DNA of 5,760 nt, taken from NCBI GenBank assembly GCA_964528095.1, contig CAZGSG010000372.1, positions 1 through 5,760 on the forward strand, given 5' to 3'. Source of the stretch: CAZGSG01 sp964528095. Its GTDB lineage: Bacteria; Bacteroidota; Bacteroidia; Chitinophagales; Chitinophagaceae. Below the pieces are notes generated by a model. It did not search any database, had not been told where the DNA came from, and saw only the letters and a program-made list of their open reading frames with translations. Shown here piece after piece: positions 1 to 5,338 of this stretch (position 1 is its first letter; each line of letters opens with the position of its first letter). The translations under genes and the position numbers were made by a program.

Positions 1-2
1 AA

Positions 3-227
3 AAGAGCGCATTTGGACCTGTTAATATTTGTGTTGCTTTAACTTAACAACTCATGTATGATGTGAAGGATGCATTACAATTGGTGAAAGAAAAGTATAG
101 CGATAAATTACCCTCTCTTATAACTTTTGCTACAGGACCCAGTCGTACAGCGGATATTGAAAAAACACTGGTTGTAGGAGTGCATGGACCAAAAGAAGTA
201 TACCTGTTTTTAGTAGAAACAGATTGA
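3..227 (+). pseudogene. lutC: LutC/YkgG-type LUD-domain protein, 3' end, interrupted by an in-frame stop
   Basis: The C-terminus of a LUD-domain protein of the LutC/YkgG type can be read here. LutC is known as part of the LutABC L-lactate utilisation complex. The frame starting at base 3 gives a segment with VNICVALT, a TAA stop at 45-47, then QLMYDVKDAL, a charged helix, and the family hallmark TGPSRTADIEKTL followed by GVHGPKEVYLFLVETD, ending with TGA at 225-227. The reading frame is the same on both sides of the TAA, and the residues on both sides fit the family as I recall it (a hydrophobic strand, then QLxYDxKDAL). A single substitution such as TCA to TAA would explain it; no indel is needed. 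The 5' part of the gene lies outside the window, so I cannot tell whether it is otherwise intact. Restart at the ATG at 54 would give only a 57-residue fragment. Family assignment is firm; whether this is true decay or a sequence error is open. Confidence 0.75.
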
Positions 228-334
228 TGGCAATAAAAATTAAAATGAAAAAACCTGGAATTAACTATTCTGCGTTTTTTACTGCCTGGAAGAATTAGTC
301 TTTAAATTTTTACTTTTAAAGTTGACCTTATACC

Positions 335-757
335 ATGTCTAAATCAGAAAACTATCACCTTTTTGTGTACGGCTCATTACGCAGCGCTTTTCATAGCCCT
401 GCTTATGAATATGTCAGCCGCTACTTCAACCTGGTGGGCGAAGCAAAAGTAAAAGGTGTTTTATTTGATATGGGAGATTACCCTGCAGCTATTCCTTCGG
501 TGAATGAAGAATATATCATTGGAGAATTATATGTCATAAAAAATCAGAATGAATTTCCCTGGGCTATCGCGCAACTGGACGATTATGAAGGTGTGTTGGT
601 TGAAGCACATGAAAGTCCGTTGTACAGGCGTGAAATAGCAGAGATAATTCACACAGGTACTATAATTCCCGCATGGATATATTGGTATAATGGAGATGTT
701 TCCGGCCGGACACCTATCGGGTCAGGCGATATAATAGACTATATAAAAAATAAATAA
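335..757 (+). CDS. Gamma-glutamylcyclotransferase-fold (GGCT/AIG2-like) family protein
   Basis: A 140-residue cytoplasmic protein of the GGCT/AIG2-like superfamily. The FVYGSL substrate-loop motif is at residues 10-15, GDYPAAIP at 47-54, and LDDYEG at 81-86 supplies the acidic residue (E85) that acts as general acid/base in characterised members. YRRE at 97-100 and the WIYWYNG strand near 114-120 complete the barrel. The length is typical of the small single-domain members. Known members release 5-oxoproline from gamma-glutamyl compounds, but substrates vary widely, so the substrate here is not assigned. The ATG at 335 is the first start after an in-frame TGA at 323-325; no Shine-Dalgarno sequence is visible, as is common in Bacteroidota. 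It lies 107 bases after the LutC remnant and 44 bases before lpxH, on the same strand, so co-transcription with lpxH is plausible. I see no functional link between the two. Confidence 0.85.
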   Translation: MSKSENYHLFVYGSLRSAFHSPAYEYVSRYFNLVGEAKVKGVLFDMGDYPAAIPSVNEEYIIGELYVIKNQNEFPWAIAQLDDYEGVLVEAHESPLYRREIAEIIHTGTIIPAWIYWYNGDVSGRTPIGSGDIIDYIKNK

Positions 758-801
758 AACAGGGGCAGGATCTTTTACAGGAAGCCCCGGCTATTATAAT
801 T

Positions 802-1572
802 GTGTCAAAAAAAATCTATTTTCTTTCTGATTTCCATCTCGGCGCACCCGATCATGCTGCCAGTCTCGAAAGGGAAAAAAGCATCGTTCAGTTCCTGGAC
901 GAAATAAAGCAAGATGCGGAAGAGATCTTTATAGTAGGCGATATGTTCGACTTCTGGTATGAATATCGACGCGTAGTGCCCAGGGGATATGTTCGCTTAT
1001 TGGGCAAGCTGGCAGAACTGTCAGATGCCGGAATTGTTCTGCACTTTTTTGTTGGCAATCACGATATGTGGATGAAGGATTATTTTCAGCAGGAGCTGAA
1101 TATGCCAGTGTATTTTGAGCCAAAAGAATTTGAAAGAAAGGGCAGGCAGTTTTACATCGGACATGGAGACGGGCTTGGTCCCGGTGATCATGGGTATAAA
1201 AGATTGAAAAAGGTTTTTCGTAATCCGGTTTGCCAATGGCTATTTGGTATTTTGCCTCCTGCAATAGGCCTTGGACTGGCCAATTATCTTAGCCGTAGCA
1301 GCCGGGCTAAGACAGGGTCTTCGGAAGAGACCTTTCTTGGGGCAGATAAAGAATGGTTGCTCATTTATGCCAAAGAAATGTCGCAGAAAAAAAAGATCGA
1401 CTATTTTGTGTTCGGACATAGACACTTGCCGATCGATTATCGTCTGAATAGTGAAAGCCGCTACATTAATCTCGGAGATTGGATAAATTATTTCACGTAT
1501 GCGGTATTCGACGGAGCGAATATGGAACTTAAATCGTACAAGGGTAAAGAAGCAAAGATCATCAGGGGATAA
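802..1572 (+). CDS. lpxH: UDP-2,3-diacylglucosamine diphosphatase (LpxH family)
   Basis: A 256-residue calcineurin-like metallophosphoesterase. LpxH cleaves UDP-2,3-diacylglucosamine to lipid X and UMP, the fourth step of the Raetz lipid A pathway, at the cytoplasmic face of the inner membrane using Mn2+. The metal-site motifs occur in order: SDFHLG (D10, H12), GDMFDFW (D47), GNHD (N86, H87), GHGDG (H121) and GHRH (H206, H208). The segment from about 130 to 180, with a hydrophobic stretch near 144-160, matches the helical cap that gathers the acyl chains in LpxH. The length is near the usual 240-260. The start is GTG at 802: it places KKIYFLSDFHLG at the N-terminus as in homologues, and no ATG or other common start lies between it and the in-frame TAA at 751-753. 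The stop codon directly abuts the next gene's ATG, which suggests translational coupling. Other metallophosphoesterases are possible, but the DFW and GHGDG motifs favour LpxH. Confidence 0.9.
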   Translation: MSKKIYFLSDFHLGAPDHAASLEREKSIVQFLDEIKQDAEEIFIVGDMFDFWYEYRRVVPRGYVRLLGKLAELSDAGIVLHFFVGNHDMWMKDYFQQELNMPVYFEPKEFERKGRQFYIGHGDGLGPGDHGYKRLKKVFRNPVCQWLFGILPPAIGLGLANYLSRSSRAKTGSSEETFLGADKEWLLIYAKEMSQKKKIDYFVFGHRHLPIDYRLNSESRYINLGDWINYFTYAVFDGANMELKSYKGKEAKIIRG

Positions 1573-2385
1573 ATGAACAGGCTATTCAATATATTACTTT
1601 TACTGGTTATTGCTAACAGCAGTGTTACTGCCCAGGCAGATACTTCATTCCGCCTGGTAAGGGCTGTTCAGGGCGATATTGCCGCTTTCACGGTAGACAA
1701 CCTGGATAATATTTATATTCTCAGCAGCACCAACCAGGTAAAAAAATTAAATGCAAACGGCGACTCGGTAGCAGTATTTAACGATGTAAAAAAATTCGGA
1801 CAGGCCAGCCTGATCGATGTTTCCAATCCATTAAAAGTGCTGCTTTTTTATAAGGACTTTTCTACAATAGTCGTGCTCGACCGTTTTTTGACCATTCGCA
1901 CTATTATCGATCTCCGCAAACGCAATATATTGCAGGTACAGGCTATTGGCCAGTCATATGACAATAAGATATGGTTGTACGATGAGGTGGAAAATAAGCT
2001 AAAAAAAATAGATGATGATGGAACGGTATTGCAGGAGACAACCGATTTCAGACAGCTTTTCGACGAAGCACCATCTCCACAAAAGATCTATGATCAGGAC
2101 AAGTACGTTTACCTCTATGATTCGGCAAAAGCGGTATATACATTTGACTACTATGGGGCTTTAAAGAATAAGATCCTGATCGCCGGCTGGCATAATTTCA
2201 AAATAGCAGGAAAGTATATTTTCGGTTCAGTAAATAATAAACTTTTCCGTTACGATATCAGCACTTTCCGCACAGACGAATGGAAAATGCCGGACGAGAT
2301 ATACAAGAGCCGCGCTTTTAACTTTACGGCATCCCGGTTGTATGCGCTTAAGAAAGATGTGATTGAGATTTATTCTTTTCGGTAG
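1573..2385 (+). CDS. Secreted beta-propeller-like protein of unknown function
   Basis: A 270-residue protein with a Sec signal peptide: MNR, then a hydrophobic core LLLLVIA, with a signal peptidase I site at AQA (cleavage after A22) or VTA (after A20). There is no lipobox cysteine, so it is probably soluble in the periplasm or exported. The mature part shows degenerate repeats of about 45 residues of the form D-N-x-I-Y/W-L, a few residues, N-x-L/V, K, hydrophobic, D/N, G: near 42-66 (NIYILSSTNQVKKLNANG), 127-153 (NKIWLYDEVENKLKKIDDDG), 174-196, 213-230 and a last one at 253-269. This is the pattern of NHL/six-bladed beta-propeller blades. Another segment near 86-108 (PLKVLLFYKDF, then VVLDR) resembles a motif I recall in uncharacterised Bacteroidota proteins. 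No catalytic residues are recognisable. The ATG follows the lpxH stop with zero spacing, so translation probably depends on lpxH. A role in envelope biogenesis would be a guess from that position alone. Confidence 0.8.
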   Translation: MNRLFNILLLLVIANSSVTAQADTSFRLVRAVQGDIAAFTVDNLDNIYILSSTNQVKKLNANGDSVAVFNDVKKFGQASLIDVSNPLKVLLFYKDFSTIVVLDRFLTIRTIIDLRKRNILQVQAIGQSYDNKIWLYDEVENKLKKIDDDGTVLQETTDFRQLFDEAPSPQKIYDQDKYVYLYDSAKAVYTFDYYGALKNKILIAGWHNFKIAGKYIFGSVNNKLFRYDISTFRTDEWKMPDEIYKSRAFNFTASRLYALKKDVIEIYSFR

Positions 2386-2453
2386 GGGAGCCTGCTTATT
2401 GTTTTTTTTACTCCGTGTAAAAACAGAGCACAGAACTCTCCCCGCCCATTTTT
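2385..2453 (+). terminator. Possible nested hairpin terminator after the lpxH/propeller genes
   Basis: GGGGAG at 2385-2390 pairs perfectly with CTCCCC at 2438-2443. Inside it lies a tight hairpin, TTTTTAC (2405-2411) and GTAAAAA (2417-2423) with a 5-base loop. A five-T run follows at 2449-2453, five bases after the outer stem. The position just after the stop codon and before an independent gene fits a transcription end. The outer arms are far apart and the inner stem is AT-rich, so a standard strong intrinsic terminator is not shown. The rest of the 131-base gap (2454-2516) is AT-rich and holds TATAAT at 2486-2491 and the overlapping TAATTTAG at 2488-2495, one mismatch from the Bacteroidota -7 consensus TAnnTTTG, but no convincing upstream element. 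Confidence 0.35.
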
Positions 2454-2516
2454 ATCAAATACAGGTAATTAATCCTTAAGTATTTTATAATTTAGCAGCT
2501 TAATTCATCAGCAGCA

Positions 2517-3605
2517 ATGAATGATTTTTTTGAGCAGATATGGTTTGGTAATACGGTAAAAAGTTACTTGCTGGTAATTGCTGTGATCCTGTTCGTGGTT
2601 CTCTTTAAAAAGTATCTTTCCCAGTCCATTGCCCATCTTATTTTTCAACTGGTAAAAAAAGCCTGGAAGGATATCGACAAACGGTCCTTTACTACCCTTA
2701 TCGTAAAACCACTGGGCTTTTTCCTGGTAGTAATGGTATCCGTAGCTACATTGAACCGTCTTAATTTCCCTGATCAGCTCGACGCGGAGATATATCGGAT
2801 CACTTTAAAAGAGATATTGCGTATAGTTGGTTCACTGGCGATTGTAATCTCATTTATACGGTTGTTGATAAGGACCATTGATTTTATAGCAATGATCCTG
2901 CAGGTAAAGGCAGACCGCACAACGGACCCCTCAGACAACCAGCTTATCGTTTTTTTTAAAGATTTCTTTAAGGTCATACTTACGATCATTGGGTTCCTGA
3001 TGATTCTCAAATTTGCCTTTGGATACCAGATCAGCAACCTGCTGACAGGCGTGAGTCTTGTTGCTGCAGCCATCGCGCTGGCGTTACGGGAAAGCCTGGA
3101 AAACCTCATCGCATCATTTATCATATTTTTTGATAAACCATTTACCATGGGCGATGTGGTAAAAGTGCACAACTTCACCGGCACTGTAGAAAAAATAGGG
3201 CTACGCAGTACCCGTATCAGGACCGATCAAAAAACGTATATCACCGTTCCAAATAAACAGATGGTGGATAGCATCCTCGACAATCTTTCCCAACGCACAC
3301 AACGTAAAGGTGAATTGCGATTGGAGATAGGATTAACTACCCCTGCGGCAACTACGCAACAACTGGTTGCCGGCATCCGGAAAATCATGGATCATAAGGA
3401 AGTTGAAAGTTCGGGCGTGCTGTTAAGCGATATTACTTCATCGGCACAGGTTATTTCGGTCGATTATTTTACAGGGCCGATTACCTTGCAGGATTTTAAT
3501 ACAGTAAAAGAAGAGATCAATTTTGCCGTCCTTTTATTACTTGAAGAATTGAAAGTGGAAATTGCGGGCGCAAGTACGGATATCAAGGTAGCAACACTTG
3601 GATAA
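2517..3605 (+). CDS. MscS-family small-conductance mechanosensitive ion channel
   Basis: A 362-residue inner-membrane protein of the MscS family, whose members open under membrane tension to release solutes on hypo-osmotic shock. Hydrophobic segments lie near residues 15-31, 62-79, 101-128 and 151-169, followed by the pore-lining helix at about 174-205 (LLTGVSLVAAAIALALRESL) and the signature DKPFTMGDVVKV at 206-217. The soluble beta domain follows: GTVEKIGLRSTRIRTDQKTY at 222-241, then VPNKQMV at 244-250. A mixed alpha/beta C-terminal domain fills 265-355. E. coli MscS has 286 residues and three helices, so this is one of the longer variants with extra N-terminal helices. In the pore helix, R191-E192 stands where E. 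coli MscS has Q112-G113 (alignment by eye), so the kinking glycine is replaced by a charged residue; this may alter gating or desensitisation. The ATG lacks a Shine-Dalgarno sequence. The gene appears to be a single transcription unit, converging on the minus-strand phosphotransferase 38 bases downstream. Confidence 0.92.
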   Translation: MNDFFEQIWFGNTVKSYLLVIAVILFVVLFKKYLSQSIAHLIFQLVKKAWKDIDKRSFTTLIVKPLGFFLVVMVSVATLNRLNFPDQLDAEIYRITLKEILRIVGSLAIVISFIRLLIRTIDFIAMILQVKADRTTDPSDNQLIVFFKDFFKVILTIIGFLMILKFAFGYQISNLLTGVSLVAAAIALALRESLENLIASFIIFFDKPFTMGDVVKVHNFTGTVEKIGLRSTRIRTDQKTYITVPNKQMVDSILDNLSQRTQRKGELRLEIGLTTPAATTQQLVAGIRKIMDHKEVESSGVLLSDITSSAQVISVDYFTGPITLQDFNTVKEEINFAVLLLLEELKVEIAGASTDIKVATLG

Positions 3606-3643
3606 GATCAATAGGTGCCATTTACCAGGCAATAAACAATATA

Positions 3644-4663
3644 TCAGGTTCCGCTATACATTTGATGTAGCTCCTGATTGCAGTCTATTACTTTTCGGAT
3701 AAGAGCGGTCCGCATTTTAAGATGAGCAGGATCAAAGACCAATGGGTAAAACTGGTCATGCGTAGTATGAAATCCCATATAGAACAACCAGAAGCCCAGT
3801 GCCAGTTGAGGTAATGCGGCAAACTCTTCCTTGCTTAAAGGTCTGTATTGACTGTATGCTTCTACAAAAATGGTAAAGCTTTTGTTTGCAGCTTCCTTTG
3901 TCATCCTGTTAAATAATACATCCAGGCAAAGCTGTTGTCTAAATGTCATCAGGTCGTTGACATACCAGCCATGACCAAAAAAATCAAAGTCAAAAAAAGT
4001 GATTTTATCTTCTGTATTAAAATGAAAATTCTTTGGTAGAAAATCAAAATGACAATAACCAGCTGCAAAGGCTGAAGTATCGTATTGGGCCAGTTCTTTT
4101 TTTACCTGGCCGGCTTCCTTCAACAACCAGGTATAGCCATCTTCATCTTCAGCAAACGCGTCTTTTATCATTGCAAGCGGTTGAAAAAGGGTTGTATCCA
4201 GGTCAATAACCCTTTGCCGGCCCGGCAGTTGAATAGTAGCGCTGATTGTATGAAAATCCGCCATTTCATGACCCAGGTTCTGCAGTTGTTGCTCATTCAG
4301 GATCGGAACAGACTTGCCAATAGCATAGGTAAAAAGTACGCCATACCGAATACCTTCAGCGGCTTCAATTGATTGTATCATACTACCATTATGATCGGCA
4401 ACCGGGTAAGAGACGGATACCATTGCTGCATGGAGAGCCAGTAACAATTCTATTTCGGATTGTATTTGTAGAAGATCACGATGCGAAGCACGATAAATAC
4501 GAAATATAAAACGCGCATTGCGGGTCTCGACGAGATAGGTATCACTAACGCCCCTCAGGATAAGCCTGCATTGTACCGGGCCTTTATCATATTTATCAGC
4601 CAGCAGGCCAGCGAGCGCGTTGGAGCAGAGCGTTGAATAAGAAGTAGGGAAAATAGCGTTCAC
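3644..4663 (-). CDS. APH/choline-kinase-fold phosphotransferase (small-molecule kinase), substrate unknown
   Basis: A 339-residue cytoplasmic protein of the phosphotransferase enzyme family that includes aminoglycoside phosphotransferases, homoserine kinase type II and the SrkA-like kinases. The N-lobe has RGVSDTYLVET at 37-47 (nucleotide loop and strand) and FIFRIYR at 52-58. E70 in QSEIELLLALH is the likely helix-C glutamate. The catalytic loop is GYCHFDFLPKNFHF at 202-215, giving H205, D207 (base) and N212; ITFFDFDFFG at 221-230 holds the metal-binding DFD at 225-227. The C-lobe (245-335) is helical. The usual HGD is HFD here, a tolerated variant. Nothing points to antibiotic resistance; homoserine, amino-sugar or other metabolite kinase activity fits equally well. 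The start is GTG (CAC at 4661-4663 on the plus strand); an in-frame TAG two codons upstream excludes a longer protein. It lies 65 bases after the broken thioredoxin-fold gene on the same strand. Confidence 0.85.
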   Translation of the reverse strand: MNAIFPTSYSTLCSNALAGLLADKYDKGPVQCRLILRGVSDTYLVETRNARFIFRIYRASHRDLLQIQSEIELLLALHAAMVSVSYPVADHNGSMIQSIEAAEGIRYGVLFTYAIGKSVPILNEQQLQNLGHEMADFHTISATIQLPGRQRVIDLDTTLFQPLAMIKDAFAEDEDGYTWLLKEAGQVKKELAQYDTSAFAAGYCHFDFLPKNFHFNTEDKITFFDFDFFGHGWYVNDLMTFRQQLCLDVLFNRMTKEAANKSFTIFVEAYSQYRPLSKEEFAALPQLALGFWLFYMGFHTTHDQFYPLVFDPAHLKMRTALIRKVIDCNQELHQMYSGT

Positions 4664-4728
4664 CTGCTAAAGATATTCAGCCGCGGGAATTAATAAATAT
4701 TTTTTAGCGGTTCCCTGGGTGCGCGGTG

Positions 4729-5234
4729 TTATTTTTTTGAAGCCGCTGATAGTATTTCTCCAAGATCCTTGTCAAACGTACCCGATTTTCCATATTCTAC
4801 TACCCGACCGATTTCCTTCCCGTTTTTCATGACGAGGATAGAAGGAACATTTGTCACATTCAATGCTTCGGTAAGATTTCCGGGTTTTTTCTTACCGATA
4901 CTTTTTCTTTGCCAAGACCAGCCGCATCAAACAGGGTAAAAAATTTGGGAATAATATAATGCGAATCTTCGCACCAGGTGCCCATGAAGACGACCAATTG
5001 AATAGAGTCTTTGTTTTTTATCAAACCGGACAGCGCTGCTTCATTAGGTTTATAACCTTTCAGGTTATTTGCATACCATTTAAACGAACTGTCTTTCTCC
5101 AGTATTTCGCGCGAGATAATGCCTTTTAATATTTTGCCATCGGTAGGATCCGGTAGTATTTCATATTGCGACTGGGCAAAAGCCGGGATGGCTACAATGG
5201 CCATCAACAAAGAAAAAATGAGTAATTTCTTCAT
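4729..5234 (-). pseudogene. Secreted thioredoxin-fold protein, broken by a frameshift
   Basis: The ATG at 5234 opens a frame with a signal peptide (MKKLLIF, hydrophobic core, AFA cleavage site after A20). A conserved N-terminal region follows (FKWYANNLKGYKP, 51-63), then VVFMGTWCEDSHYIIPKFF at 81-99. This is a thioredoxin-like site with C88 and, two residues further on, S91 instead of a second cysteine. The frame runs past KEKVSV (to residue 114) and stops at 4860-4862. The missing half is in the -1 frame: from 4884 leftward it reads PGNLTEALNVTNVPSILV, NGKEIGRVVEYGK and an end in SAASKK, with TAA at 4729-4731. NVPSIL carries the cis-proline of the fold. As I recall homologues, a strand like IGVDR should stand between KVSV and KK, so about 19 bases seem to be lost at the junction. 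The intact protein would be a roughly 170-residue periplasmic protein that could bind or exchange thiols but probably not form an internal disulfide. An assembly error cannot be excluded. Confidence 0.82.
4868..4898. repeat. Perfect 9-bp inverted repeat at the frameshift junction
   Basis: TCGGTAAGA at 4868-4876 and its exact reverse complement TCTTACCGA at 4890-4898 are separated by 13 bases. The repeat encloses the point where the two reading frames of the thioredoxin-fold gene must join. One 9-bp repeat with a short loop is about what chance gives in a window this size, so its weight comes only from its position. Confidence 0.6.
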
Positions 5235-5248
5235 GATTCAAATGCTAT

Positions 5249-5276
5249 ATAATAGAATATTTAATAAGGCAGGCAA
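5249..5276 (-). promoter_or_regulatory. Possible promoter of the thioredoxin-fold gene
   Basis: On the minus strand TTGCCT (5276-5271) and TATTAT (5254-5249) are 16 bases apart, 4/6 and 5/6 matches to sigma-70 type boxes. They end 14 bases before the ATG at 5234. Bacteroidota use a different main consensus (-33 TTTG, -7 TAnnTTTG), and the predicted leader would be very short, so this is weak. Confidence 0.22.
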
Positions 5277-5280
5277 TCGA

Positions 5281-5326
5281 ATGATGAAGCTGGGACTGGC
5301 AAAGTTGCATCATGCGTCTAAAAGAC
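5281..5326. other. Cluster of short dyads between merR-type and thioredoxin-fold genes
   Basis: Three small inverted repeats lie within 46 bases of the 104-base gap: ATGATG (5281-5286) with CATCAT (5308-5313); GCAA-AG-TTGC at 5299-5308; and GTCT-AAA-AGAC at 5316-5326. They could serve as regulator binding sites upstream of the thioredoxin-fold gene or as a weak end signal for the MerR-type gene. Each is short enough to be chance. Confidence 0.25.
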
Positions 5327-5338
5327 TAACAGATAACG

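Noticed and set aside
249..281. AAAAAAC and GTTTTTT as a terminator after the LutC remnant.
   Set aside because: The pairing is almost entirely A-T with a long loop, as expected by chance in AT-rich spacer DNA.
311..318. TACTTTTA as a -7 element for the GGCT-type gene.
   Set aside because: It misses the final G of TAnnTTTG and has no TTTG at the right distance upstream.
762..788. GGGGC (762-766) and GCCCC (784-788) could form a hairpin between the GGCT-type gene and lpxH.
   Set aside because: Only 5 bp with a 17-base loop and no T-run afterwards; both genes look co-transcribed, so I do not call a terminator.
2486..2495. TATAAT / TAATTTAG as the mscS-type gene's promoter.
   Set aside because: Each box is near consensus alone, but no -33 or -35 partner is visible and such boxes are frequent in AT-rich gaps.
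2774..3184. A 136-codon minus-strand open frame inside the channel gene.
   Set aside because: It is antisense to a clear MscS coding sequence and has no family features; it is a shadow frame.
3616..3631. TGCC/GGCA hairpin as a shared terminator between the convergent channel and phosphotransferase genes.
   Set aside because: A 4-bp stem without a T-run on either strand is not distinguishable from chance.
3644..4663. Reading the phosphotransferase as an aminoglycoside-resistance gene.
   Set aside because: The shared kinase fold does not imply resistance; there is no mobile context and the closest style is that of metabolic small-molecule kinases.
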